From: Chloroflexota bacterium
Lineage (GTDB): Bacteria > Chloroflexota > Anaerolineae > Aggregatilineales > Phototrophicaceae
Length of the DNA stretch: 64,000 nucleotides
NCBI GenBank assembly: GCA_011523515.1
Contig: WTGO01000074.1
Location: 89,229-153,228 of the forward strand
Direction: 5' to 3'
The position numbers and the translations under genes were made by a program. The notes below the pieces were generated by a model. It was not told the origin of the DNA. It did no database searches and was given only the letters and a program-made list of their open reading frames with translations. Below, in pieces: positions 27,942 to 36,519 of this stretch (position 1 is the first letter of the stretch; each line of letters begins with the position of its first letter).

Positions 27942-27947
27942 TATACT
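27942..27947 (+). promoter_or_regulatory. -10 box TATACT for the ANF-receptor gene
   Basis: TATACT about 37 bp before the GTG start at 27984 gives a leader of about 30 nt. A TTGCGC lies 16 nt upstream. Confidence 0.45.
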
Positions 27948-27983
27948 GATTGCACCAGTATCCGATTCTGACTGGACACTGAC

Positions 27984-30098
27984 GTGCCTGCCAATAGCAG
28001 ATGTTTGCAATGGTTTGCGGTAGCCTTGGTTTACATTTTCGGCTTCGGTGGCATGCTGGCCAGCGCTCAGTACGAGCTGCGCATCGGCGTTATTGATCAC
28101 CCCTCCGGATCCATGGTGACAGGCGCGCGCCTGGCGGCCGACCACATCAATGATGCGGGAGGCCTGGTCGGCGCGGATGGAACCGTCTTCCAATTGACGG
28201 TAGTCGATACGCCGCCTGATAACATGGAGATCGCCATCGCCAATATGAAGCAGGCCAGTGTATTCGCCGTTATCGGGCCCGAGAGCGATGCCCTTGTGGC
28301 TAAGCATTTGCCTGGACTGCAAGGCATCCAAGTTCCCGTGTTTACACCCGCGACCAGCGATACAATATTGCTTGCGGATCACACGGGGCGAATCTATCGC
28401 AGCCGCGCAGCGGAAAATACGCAAATCAACGGTCTGGCGGATTATCTGGTGAATGCGCTGGCGATTCAGTCCATTCACACGATCCAACTGGATATCGCCA
28501 GCACCGCAAGTCTGATCTCCTTTGCCAATGCGCTGGCTGAGTTTGGACTGCGCCCGTCGAATCTCGCTTTGGACCAATCCCGCCTGAATCCGCAGGCAAT
28601 TGGAGAGGCTGTCGTGCAGTCAGCGCCGGACGCGGTTGCCATCTTTGGTCCGCCCCGCCTGGCTGCTCAAGCCGTATTCCAGATCCGCGACTCAGGCTAC
28701 GCCGGAGCACTGGTCTACAGCAGCGCGCATGAGCCGGATTTTGTCGAGCTCGTACCCTCTGATCTGCTACCCGGCCTAATCGGCGTCGCTACCTGGTCGC
28801 ATACGCTTGATGACGCCGCCAGCCGCGAATTCACACGAGCTTATGCAGGTGCATTCGCCCGTCTGCCTGATGCCGTGGCCGCCGCCAGTTATGACGCCGT
28901 CACCTTGTTCGCGGTGGCGACCGCGCGCGGCGGTGAAATAACCAGCGCCCTGGCCGCTACCAGCGCGCTAACCGCCGTACAAGGGACACTAAATCCAGCG
29001 GGCCTGTTGCCGGGCGAAACCAGCCGCAATTCCGCGGTCACTCGGTTTAACAAATACGGCGCGGCCAATGTCGTCGCTCGCTATCCCCACGAAATCGATA
29101 TTGTTGAGCCGACGCGGGAGCCGGAGTTACGGCCTACAGCAGTACCCGCTATCGCCGCGCCGGCAACGACCGCGACACCAACCGGCTACCATCTTAGGAT
29201 TACGCGCGAGTTTCTTAATGTTCGCAGCGGGCCTGGCACTGAATACGATATCATTGGGCAAGTAATCGAAGGCGCGCAAATGCGCATCCAGGGCGCGAAT
29301 GTCGACCATAGTTGGGTGGTCATCGACTTTCGCGGCCAGAGCGGCTGGGTGGCGGCCTACCTGGCGGAAACGTTTGGCGACCGCAATCTTGTCCCGATCT
29401 TACAGCCGCCGGCGACCCCCACGCCCGAGCCGCCCCAAGAACCGGACTTGCTGGTTTTGAACGCGCAGCCCTCGCGACTTAACATCGGCCAGTCGACCAC
29501 GCTATATGTCACCTTGCTTAACCAAGGCTTAAGCCCGGCAAGCAGGTTCGCGGTCGCGGGCACTTTTCAGCCGGGCGGTCAGTTTGCCGGCGTCAATCTG
29601 GCGGGCCTGGACGCCGGCCAGCAGACGACTGTGCAGCTACAGCCAAATCTCAACGGAACCTCCGGCCCGCAGTCGGCAGTCATCGTGGTTGATCTCAACC
29701 AGGAAGTATATGAAGGCGCCACCGGTGAATCAAACAATCAAGCCTATGTATTCAACTATATGGCTGATCGACCGGTATTGGCGAGCGGCGCCTGGACCAC
29801 TTCGGCCGGGTCCATCGATCTCGACGGCGATGCCAACGCCGATCTTGCCTGGAGCGGAAACGATCTGGTCGCGCTGGGCAACGCCGCCTTCGCGGCAATA
29901 GGCCAATTCTCAACGTTGAGCCAGACTCATTACGATGTAATCGCCGCTGTGCAAGCCAACGCTACTATCGTGGACGCGGGCCAACTTGCGAACAAGGTAT
30001 ACGCCCTGAAGACGGCGGATGGACATCGCGGCGCCATGCAAGTGACCGCGGTCGCGCGCAATGGCTCCATCACCATCGAATATCGTATCTATCGTTGA
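27984..30098 (+). CDS. Exported ANF-receptor/Leu-Ile-Val-binding protein with SH3 and CARDB domains
   Basis: 704-residue exported protein. A signal peptide (1-29, ending ASAQ) is followed by a type I periplasmic-binding fold (about 30-370; LRIGVIDHPSG, then VIGPESDALVAKHLPGLQGI), a bacterial SH3 domain (about 405-465; FLNVRSGPGTEYDIIGQV and GWVAAYLAE) and a CARDB-like beta-sandwich (about 490-590). A further C-terminal domain of unknown type completes it. No permease or ATPase is adjacent, so it may be a wall-attached receptor rather than a transporter component. Start is GTG at 27984. Confidence 0.85.
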   Translation: MPANSRCLQWFAVALVYIFGFGGMLASAQYELRIGVIDHPSGSMVTGARLAADHINDAGGLVGADGTVFQLTVVDTPPDNMEIAIANMKQASVFAVIGPESDALVAKHLPGLQGIQVPVFTPATSDTILLADHTGRIYRSRAAENTQINGLADYLVNALAIQSIHTIQLDIASTASLISFANALAEFGLRPSNLALDQSRLNPQAIGEAVVQSAPDAVAIFGPPRLAAQAVFQIRDSGYAGALVYSSAHEPDFVELVPSDLLPGLIGVATWSHTLDDAASREFTRAYAGAFARLPDAVAAASYDAVTLFAVATARGGEITSALAATSALTAVQGTLNPAGLLPGETSRNSAVTRFNKYGAANVVARYPHEIDIVEPTREPELRPTAVPAIAAPATTATPTGYHLRITREFLNVRSGPGTEYDIIGQVIEGAQMRIQGANVDHSWVVIDFRGQSGWVAAYLAETFGDRNLVPILQPPATPTPEPPQEPDLLVLNAQPSRLNIGQSTTLYVTLLNQGLSPASRFAVAGTFQPGGQFAGVNLAGLDAGQQTTVQLQPNLNGTSGPQSAVIVVDLNQEVYEGATGESNNQAYVFNYMADRPVLASGAWTTSAGSIDLDGDANADLAWSGNDLVALGNAAFAAIGQFSTLSQTHYDVIAAVQANATIVDAGQLANKVYALKTADGHRGAMQVTAVARNGSITIEYRIYR

Positions 30099-30112
30099 GA
30101 CCGGACAGACAG

Positions 30113-31069
30113 CTAGACGTCGGTTAGAACAATGTCGACGAAAGTTGTGCGATACGCCTCTACTGTGACATCTTCGGCGAATGCTATCTGTCCCACGCTG
30201 TTGAGTACAACCACCTGATAATCGTCGGCGGGTAAGTCGCCGACTGTAAAGTTTTCGTCCCATACCGGATCGGAATTCACGATATCTCCCTCGTAACTGT
30301 ACACGTCGCGGCTGACGTCATCTGAACGGACCGTTACGCGCCTGCCATATATCGGCTCGCCCGCCTGATCACGAATTCTCCCGATTATCATGCCGCGATC
30401 AACGTAGTGCTGCAGCCAGAGCTCGGGATTGCGAGTCAGGCGATAATCATACGGGTCTTCGACGCGCACCTCAAAATGCAGGTGCGGCCCGATCGCAACG
30501 CCGCTCGAACCTGTATGTCCGATCAAGCTGAGATCATCGACCGGCTGGCCAGCTGCCACAGCCGCTTGCTCCAGGTGTCCGTACAAGGTGAACACTTGCC
30601 GCCCGGCCAGCGTCTCGACCGGATGCGCTACGATGACCACAAGTCCATAATAATCGAGCTGAGGACCGACCAGGCTCGCATCGTCTCTGCCGGCGAATAC
30701 TACGACGCCGGACTTGGCGGCGTAGACTGGCGTATTGCGCGGATTGACGAATTCGACGCCCAAATGCACAGCGCGATACTGGTGCTGAGTGCTGCCATAG
30801 GGGTAGCTGCGGTCGACCCAGTGCGCCAAGCCGTCTGACAGCTTGATCGGGCGGTGAAGCACGTTGTGCTCTACAGGAACAATCGAGTCGATGTCGGGAG
30901 CAGCCGGTGTAGCCGATGGCGTCTCCACCGCATCAGGGTCGGCGCCGGGCGTCACCTGCAAGCCGATTGCCCTATCCGTCTGGCTAGCCTCCTGGCTCTG
31001 CGCGGCCAGGTTCAACAACACCATTGCGAGCCCCAGAAAGAGGACTCGCAGGCGGAAATGCGATGGCAA
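30113..31069 (-). CDS. M23 family metallopeptidase, exported
   Basis: 318-residue exported protein. A signal peptide (about 1-23) and a Pro/Ala-rich spacer precede a LytM/M23 domain (about 85-235) with HLGVEF and GPHLHFEVR. The usual ligand pattern HxxxD is HxxxE here. A C-terminal carboxypeptidase-regulatory-like beta-sandwich (about 245-318) may bind or space. M23 enzymes cut peptidoglycan cross-links or act as non-enzymatic regulators. It lies 15 nt after the lipoprotein gene on the same strand and converges on the receptor gene with a 14-nt gap. Confidence 0.88.
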   Translation of the reverse strand: MPSHFRLRVLFLGLAMVLLNLAAQSQEASQTDRAIGLQVTPGADPDAVETPSATPAAPDIDSIVPVEHNVLHRPIKLSDGLAHWVDRSYPYGSTQHQYRAVHLGVEFVNPRNTPVYAAKSGVVVFAGRDDASLVGPQLDYYGLVVIVAHPVETLAGRQVFTLYGHLEQAAVAAGQPVDDLSLIGHTGSSGVAIGPHLHFEVRVEDPYDYRLTRNPELWLQHYVDRGMIIGRIRDQAGEPIYGRRVTVRSDDVSRDVYSYEGDIVNSDPVWDENFTVGDLPADDYQVVVLNSVGQIAFAEDVTVEAYRTTFVDIVLTDV

Positions 31070-31084
31070 TTTTTCGGTCTCCGG

Positions 31085-31804
31085 TCAGTTGCTTAGGATT
31101 TCAAAGGAAGTGCTGCCCAGCTCCAGTCCGTCTACAACCATAGTTGCCGAATAGCCCCCAGGAGTGAATGGGAAGTCCTCCGGCGTGGCAAAGAACCAGA
31201 TGCATTCAAACGACTTCGAGTATGTGGATTGCCATCCCACATCATAAATCGGCACATCGCCACGAAACCAGTTAACTTGAAACGTCGCGCCGGCGCGCAG
31301 AGCTGTGACACGAGCCGTGACATAGATCTCTGGCACAGTTGGACTGAATTGTCGAACGGTTCCGCTTGAGCAGCCGCTATTCGAGTCGATGCCGGTGGCC
31401 GTAGTCAGATTCGAAACTTCCATCAACTGCGATTCCGACTCATCCTCCTCAGAGTAGTCCATCATGTCGTCTTCCAACGAACTACCCATGTCCTCAGCGC
31501 TTACGACTACGGCTTCCACTTCAGGAGTACCGGTGTAATTGGCTCGCAGGGTAGCGCCCAGCGCGGCATTGACGACTGACAATTCGGCGACGCGCGTACT
31601 GGCGGCAACCACGGTCTCAACCGCCATATTGCTCTCGGCCGTCGCCGCCGCCCGAATCATGTCGCTCTCCGCGGCATACACTGTGAGATCGGCATCAATC
31701 GTCGCGACCGAATCGTTGGCCGCCAATGCGTTGCATCCTGCCAAGAATAGAATTGTGACCGCACCAATGCATCGCCATCGAAATAGATTGAACACGGTCG
31801 TCAC
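31085..31804 (-). CDS. Lipoprotein of unknown function
   Basis: 239-residue protein with a lipobox LAGC (Cys24), so a likely lipid-anchored surface protein. The region after the Cys is Ala/Val/Thr-rich and low-complexity to about 110, with an acidic stretch containing DYSEEDESE, then a compact beta-rich C-terminal half (TVPEIYVTARVTAL, then FTPGGYSATMVVDGL). I do not recognise a family. It precedes the M23 gene by 15 nt, so the two may work together at the cell wall. Confidence 0.7.
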   Translation of the reverse strand: MTTVFNLFRWRCIGAVTILFLAGCNALAANDSVATIDADLTVYAAESDMIRAAATAESNMAVETVVAASTRVAELSVVNAALGATLRANYTGTPEVEAVVVSAEDMGSSLEDDMMDYSEEDESESQLMEVSNLTTATGIDSNSGCSSGTVRQFSPTVPEIYVTARVTALRAGATFQVNWFRGDVPIYDVGWQSTYSKSFECIWFFATPEDFPFTPGGYSATMVVDGLELGSTSFEILSN

Positions 31805-31850
31805 GACGCAGCGCTTTCAACTCCGCGAGGCCGCGCCTCGCCAAAAGGCC

Positions 31851-31859
31851 ATTATATCA
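31851..31859 (-). promoter_or_regulatory. Extended -10 TGATATAAT for the lipoprotein-M23 unit
   Basis: Minus-strand TGATATAAT has a perfect -10 with the TGn extension, which can replace a -35. Predicted leader is about 40 nt to the gene at 31804. Confidence 0.5.
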
Positions 31860-31917
31860 AGACAGCATGGTCTTGGCATATTGGGATGGCTCTGGCCATA
31901 AGGGGCGGGCGGCGGGC

Positions 31918-31946
31918 TTGCCGCTCCTCTCCCGCTCTGATAAGAT
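31918..31946 (+). promoter_or_regulatory. Promoter TTGCCG-17-TAAGAT for tRNA-Arg
   Basis: TTGCCG (31918-31923) and TAAGAT (31941-31946) are 17 nt apart; the predicted start is about 5 nt before the mature tRNA. Confidence 0.5.
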
Positions 31947-31957
31947 CAATGAGTAGA

Positions 31958-32029
31958 GCCCCCGTAGCTCAGGGGATAGAGCGCTGGTTTCCGGAACCAG
32001 GCGCACAGGTTCGAATCCTGTCGGGGGTG
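31958..32029 (+). tRNA. tRNA-Arg (anticodon CCG)
   Basis: A complete cloverleaf of 72 nt. The acceptor stem GCCCCCG pairs with CGGGGGT (first pair G-U), the D arm is GCTC/GAGC, the anticodon stem is CTGGT/ACCAG with loop TTCCGGA and anticodon CCG at 31991-31993. The T arm is ACAGG/CCTGT with loop TTCGAAT. The CCA end is not encoded. It reads CGG codons. Confidence 0.95.
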
Positions 32030-32086
32030 CTCCTTAATCAAACTTCCTGCACACGCTCCGATTTTGGGGCGGCCATGCCGTCCCGT

Positions 32087-33352
32087 TTACGCTTCCAGAC
32101 GGGCGCGAAACTCGTTCATATTAATGACTGTCCTATTCAAGCGGGACTCTTCCGCGGCAAACGCCAGCAGATGGCTCTCCAGGGATTCGCGCGCGGTTGT
32201 AACACTATCATCGGGTCTGCCCTGAATCGTATTGATGAAACTGCGGACTATGCCGTAGTCGCCGCCGCCGTGCCCGCTCTTGTCGCGAGCCACGACCGGC
32301 GCCTGTTCTATCTCGCCCGTCAGATGATGGTGAATACGAATTTCATGACCCCTTGACGAGAACTTGCCATACAGAGTCGCTTTCGTGCCATCCCAGCGCA
32401 TGGTGCGGCATTCCTCATCACCCTGTCCGTTCATCACCAGCGCGACCGTTGTCCCGTCGTTCATCTCCATATTCACAGTTTGGTGATCGACGACATCGTT
32501 GTCGCAATGGTAGACGCAGCGACCGTACCAGCCGGTCTTCAGCGCTTCCAGCCGTCTTTCCCGCGATGGGACGTAAGACACCGCATTCTGTGGCCACCCA
32601 TCGTCATCTCGCGCGTAGAGCTTGGTCGCTTCGTACTTGCAGCTATCCGCCGCCGGACAGCCGTCTGTGCAGCGCAGCGTGGCGCCCTCCGGCGCATATT
32701 CAGGCCGAAAATGCGTCAAGCTGCCAAAGGAGCTGAGGTGCGCGACATCCTGCTGCAGAATCCACAGCAACACGTCAAAGTCATGGCAGCATTTGCACAA
32801 GATCATGGGGCCGGATGTCTCAAGTTTCCGCCAATTGCCGCGCACGAAACTATGCGCCATGTGGTAGTAGATCAGATTTTCGCGATGCGTGACACTGATG
32901 ACGCGGCCAAGCGCGCCGGACTGGACGACATCACGCAAAGTCTGCCAGAATGGCGTATAACGCAATACGTGGCAAATCTGCAGTATCCGGCCCGTAGCTT
33001 CGGCTTGCTGCACCAAGCGAACATTCTCCTCCAGTGCCGGCGTCATCGGCTTCTCCAGGAGCACGTCATAGCCGAGCTCCAACATTTTCATCGTCGATTC
33101 AAAATGCTGACGATCCATGGTGCAGTTGATGATCGTCGCTGCCTTCGTCTCGCCAGATTCAAGCAGTGATTGCCAGTCGTGAAAGATCATATCAGGCGCA
33201 ATATCATGACGCCCTATGAAGCGGTCACGCCGTAGGGCATCGGGTTCGGCGATGCCTACCACCTGCATTTCGTTCGGATGCTCCAGCGCGAAGTCGCCGT
33301 AGGCATTACCACGTCCACCGGCCCCAACGATGATCGTATCGATCGCGTCCAT
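32087..33352 (-). CDS. Gfo/Idh/MocA family oxidoreductase
   Basis: 421-residue NAD(P)-dependent sugar or cyclitol dehydrogenase family member. The Rossmann part starts TIIVGAGGRGNAYGDFALEH, LLEKPMT holds the catalytic lysine, and HDFDVLLW is the catalytic-base region. A cysteine cluster (CTDGCPAADSCKY) marks a subgroup common in environmental genomes. ATG 33352 has AGGA 6 nt upstream; the open frame extends to 33775 without better signals. The substrate is unknown. It diverges from the peptide-transporter operon. Confidence 0.9.
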   Translation of the reverse strand: MDAIDTIIVGAGGRGNAYGDFALEHPNEMQVVGIAEPDALRRDRFIGRHDIAPDMIFHDWQSLLESGETKAATIINCTMDRQHFESTMKMLELGYDVLLEKPMTPALEENVRLVQQAEATGRILQICHVLRYTPFWQTLRDVVQSGALGRVISVTHRENLIYYHMAHSFVRGNWRKLETSGPMILCKCCHDFDVLLWILQQDVAHLSSFGSLTHFRPEYAPEGATLRCTDGCPAADSCKYEATKLYARDDDGWPQNAVSYVPSRERRLEALKTGWYGRCVYHCDNDVVDHQTVNMEMNDGTTVALVMNGQGDEECRTMRWDGTKATLYGKFSSRGHEIRIHHHLTGEIEQAPVVARDKSGHGGGDYGIVRSFINTIQGRPDDSVTTARESLESHLLAFAAEESRLNRTVINMNEFRARLEA

Positions 33353-33539
33353 TTGTCCTGCCCTACCCGTATCTACCTGCTGTTTCTGCAGTTTAACAAA
33401 TATTCGCGAATAAGCCTGCGCGGCGCCCAGCAATTGCCAGTCTGCGCGCCCAACAATCAGGGGAGCGAGTCGCCCATACTGGCTGGTCATGCGTACCAAT
33501 CTCATTCCTATCGTGGCGCAATTATGTCGAAGGCTGGTA

Positions 33540-33545
33540 TACTCA
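33540..33545 (+). promoter_or_regulatory. -10 box TATACT for the ABC importer operon
   Basis: TATACT lies in the 250-bp divergent gap and would give a leader of about 51 nt to the ATG at 33603. No good -35 is seen. Otherwise nothing is recognised in this gap. Confidence 0.4.
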
Positions 33546-33602
33546 CAACGCCTGATAAACAGAATCACCACTGTCAGCACCGTTAGAATACAGGAGCAGA
33601 TC

Positions 33603-35333
33603 ATGCATAGATTACGTCGCGTCCTAATTGTACTCGTACTTGTCACGCTGTTTGCGGCCGGGGCAAGCGCGCAACAAGGCGGCATTTTGATTGGAACAAA
33701 CTTCGGCGGGGACCCCACCACGATTAATCCCCTTCTCACCAACAACACGGTTGATCTTGCCCTGGTGGAATTCATGTTCCCCAGCCTCTATAACATCAAC
33801 CCGGAGACACGGGCGCCGACGAAAGGCGGACGGAACGACCAGGACAATGGCCTCGCCCTGGATTGGACGATTTCCGATGACGGCTTGACCTACACCTTCA
33901 CGCTGCGTGACGATGTCACCTGGAACGATGGCACGCCCGTTACCGCCCATGACTACGCCTACACCTTCGAGGCGCTGGCCAGTGGCGAGACCTCATCTCC
34001 CCGCGGCAGCGTCTTGCAGAGCGTTGAAAGCGTTGAAGCCGTTGACGATACCACCCTCATCGTCAACTTGAAGCTGGCTTCATGCCGCGCGCTCGACGAA
34101 CTGGACGACTTCGGCATCTTGCCCAAGCACCATTTCGAGTCGCTGACCGGCGGCGATTTCGCGGAGATCGACAATCTTGAATACAACAAGCATCCGGATG
34201 TCACCTCGGGCGTATTCAACTTCGGCGCCCTCATTGCCGATGAACAGACCAGCATGGTCCGCAACGACAACCACTGGATGTCAGTCTCGCCGGAAGGCTA
34301 TATCATTCGCAACGTGCCTGACCAGTTGGTCGGCATTGAGCAATTCCTTGCTGGCGAGGTCAATTCGGTCGGTACCGCCGGCTCCGCATCGGTTCCCGCC
34401 GTGCGAATGCAAGAATTCCGCGAGCGTGCGGAAGCGGGGGAATTCCAAGTGTATGAATATGTCGATGATGGCTTGACCTTTGTCGGATTCAACCTCGCCG
34501 ATCGCACCAACCCGACTGACGGCCTGGACGAAGACGGCAATCCTGTCGACCAGGGCAAGCACACGCTCTTCGGCGACATTCGCGTCCGCCAGGCGCTTGC
34601 GCAGGCGGTGAACTATGACGATATTATCCAAGGTGCCGCCGAGGGCGAGGGCGTCCAGGTTAACAGCTTCGGCACACCTGCGCTTTGGGGATATGACTCC
34701 AGTATCGAACCTTGGGAATACAATCCCGAAGCCGCCGTTGCGCTGCTCGCCGAGGCCGGATTCGTCGATCACGATGACGACGCCAGCACGCCCCTGGTCG
34801 CCACCGAAGACGCGCTCTATGCCGAGCCCGGCAGCGAGTTCGCCTTTGAGCTGCTGACGAACTCCGGCAACCTCGTGCGTGAGGCCGCCGGCACTGTCAT
34901 TCAGGACCAGCTTGGCCAGATCGGCATCGCCGTCGACTTCCAGACGATTGAGTTCGGCCCATTGGTGACCTTCCTGCTCGGCCAAGACTTTGACGCCATC
35001 ATGATTGGCTTCACCAATCTTGCTCAGGATACCGATGCGCGCAACGTCTTCACGCCCGTTGGCGACACCGTAGGCGGCGGCTTCAATTTCGTCTCCTACA
35101 GCAATGACCGCGTCACCGAACTCTACGACGAAGCGCTGTCACTGCCTGGTTGCGACTTCCACGAACGTCAGGCCCTATATCACGAAATCAGTCGCATTCT
35201 GCACGATGACGTGCCGTGGTGGTGGCTCTTCGCGCCCTTCTCGATGTACGCCGAAGCCAATTCAGTCCAGAATTGGCTTCCTTACGCCGAGACGCGTTAC
35301 GCCAATATGGCCGAAATTGCCATAAGCCCGTAA
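33603..35333 (+). CDS. ABC transporter substrate-binding protein, family 5 (dipeptide/oligopeptide type)
   Basis: 576-residue exported binding protein. The signal peptide ends ASA at about 23, and the SBP_bac_5 fold follows (DWTISDDGLTYTFTLRDDVT, DGTPVTAHDYAYTFEAL). ATG 33603 has CAGGAG 5 nt upstream; the frame is open from 33489 but lacks signals there. It is first in an operon with two permeases, separated from them by a strong terminator hairpin. No ATPase gene is present. The ligand may be a peptide or another small molecule. Confidence 0.95.
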   Translation: MHRLRRVLIVLVLVTLFAAGASAQQGGILIGTNFGGDPTTINPLLTNNTVDLALVEFMFPSLYNINPETRAPTKGGRNDQDNGLALDWTISDDGLTYTFTLRDDVTWNDGTPVTAHDYAYTFEALASGETSSPRGSVLQSVESVEAVDDTTLIVNLKLASCRALDELDDFGILPKHHFESLTGGDFAEIDNLEYNKHPDVTSGVFNFGALIADEQTSMVRNDNHWMSVSPEGYIIRNVPDQLVGIEQFLAGEVNSVGTAGSASVPAVRMQEFRERAEAGEFQVYEYVDDGLTFVGFNLADRTNPTDGLDEDGNPVDQGKHTLFGDIRVRQALAQAVNYDDIIQGAAEGEGVQVNSFGTPALWGYDSSIEPWEYNPEAAVALLAEAGFVDHDDDASTPLVATEDALYAEPGSEFAFELLTNSGNLVREAAGTVIQDQLGQIGIAVDFQTIEFGPLVTFLLGQDFDAIMIGFTNLAQDTDARNVFTPVGDTVGGGFNFVSYSNDRVTELYDEALSLPGCDFHERQALYHEISRILHDDVPWWWLFAPFSMYAEANSVQNWLPYAETRYANMAEIAISP

Positions 35334-35354
35334 GGCGCTATAGTAGTCTTTTAC

Positions 35355-35394
35355 AAGAACGTGCCGGCCACGCGCCGGCGCGTTCTTTCTTTTG
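35355..35394 (+). terminator. Rho-independent terminator after the binding-protein gene
   Basis: A 13-bp stem with one G-U pair joins AAGAACGTGCCGG (35355-35367) and CCGGCGCGTTCTT (35375-35387), with a 7-nt loop and then a T-rich run to 35393. It lies between the binding-protein stop and the first permease, so read-through would give fewer permease transcripts. Confidence 0.85.
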
Positions 35395-35427
35395 CCCGAG
35401 CCTGTTGCCTAAATTACCTGTACTGCG

Positions 35428-36510
35428 ATGATCAAATACATTACTCGCCGTCTCATTCAATCAATCCCCACATTTTTTGGCATTACCTTACTTTCGTATT
35501 TGCTGCTCTGGTTGGCGCCGGGAAGTATCGTCGAGCGGCTCTACCTGGCGCCGAACATCAAGGCGGAAACGCGCGCCCGCCTGGCGATGCAGCTGGGCAT
35601 AGACGACCCCTTCCATATCCAATACTTGCGCTGGCTGACGGGCGACGACTGGCTCCGCTGGGATTCTGACGGCGACGGCGTCGCCGACCGGGCCTTTGAA
35701 TTGCTCACGCCACTGGACGAAGACGGTGACGGCGTCCCCGAACCGCCGGGGGATAACTATGGCATCCTGCGCGGCGACTTTGGGCGTTCCTTCGTAAAAA
35801 AGCAGCCTGTCATGGATGTATTTGTGGCGAACCTGCCGGCCACGCTCGAGCTCGGCATCGCGGCAATACTGACTTCGCTAGTCATCGGCATACCGGTCGG
35901 CGTCGTCTCCGCCGTCACTCGCGGCCGCCTGTTTGACAATACTTCCCGTGTCATGGCCGTCATCTTCGACGCCATTCCCAATTTCTGGCTGGGCTACATC
36001 TTGCTCTTTGTGTTTGCGGTCTGGCTGGATTTAGTGCCAATTGGCGGGCGCTGCGTCCCCAATCTCTACGGCATTTGCCCGCCCTTCTTCGAGCGAATGT
36101 CCTATCTGATCCTGCCAACTTTCGTTTTGGCGGCCGGTTTGATCGCCCTCTTCTCACGCTACATTCGCACATCGACGCTCGAAGTGCTGAGCCAAGACTA
36201 CATCCGTACCGCGTACGCCAAAGGGCTGTCGCCGCCCATCGTTAACTTTCGCCACGCCATGCGCAATGCCTTGATGCCGGTGGCCACCTTGCTGGGGCCA
36301 ATCATCACAAATGTCTGGGCCGGCGCCATTGTCATCGAAACGGTCTTTGCCTGGCCCGGCGTCGGCCGCATCGCATTCACCTCCGCCATTCAACAGGATT
36401 ATCCGGTCGTTATGGGCATCGTCATCTTCGCGTCGCTGGGCACGATAATCGGCTTTCTGCTTTCCGATGTCCTCTATGTGCTGATCGACCCCCGCATTCG
36501 GCTGGATTAG
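35428..36510 (+). CDS. ABC transporter permease, DppB type
   Basis: 360-residue inner-membrane permease of the dipeptide/nickel importer class with about six helices. The EAA loop is DYIRTAYAKGLSPP, which contacts the ATPase. The extracytoplasmic segment after helix 1 is enlarged by two calcium-loop-like sequences, DSDGDG (79-84) and DEDGDG (97-102). It starts 34 nt after the terminator and is followed at 9 nt by the second permease. It works with the binding protein at 33603. Confidence 0.95.
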   Translation: MIKYITRRLIQSIPTFFGITLLSYLLLWLAPGSIVERLYLAPNIKAETRARLAMQLGIDDPFHIQYLRWLTGDDWLRWDSDGDGVADRAFELLTPLDEDGDGVPEPPGDNYGILRGDFGRSFVKKQPVMDVFVANLPATLELGIAAILTSLVIGIPVGVVSAVTRGRLFDNTSRVMAVIFDAIPNFWLGYILLFVFAVWLDLVPIGGRCVPNLYGICPPFFERMSYLILPTFVLAAGLIALFSRYIRTSTLEVLSQDYIRTAYAKGLSPPIVNFRHAMRNALMPVATLLGPIITNVWAGAIVIETVFAWPGVGRIAFTSAIQQDYPVVMGIVIFASLGTIIGFLLSDVLYVLIDPRIRLD

Positions 36511-36519
36511 GAGCGCGCG

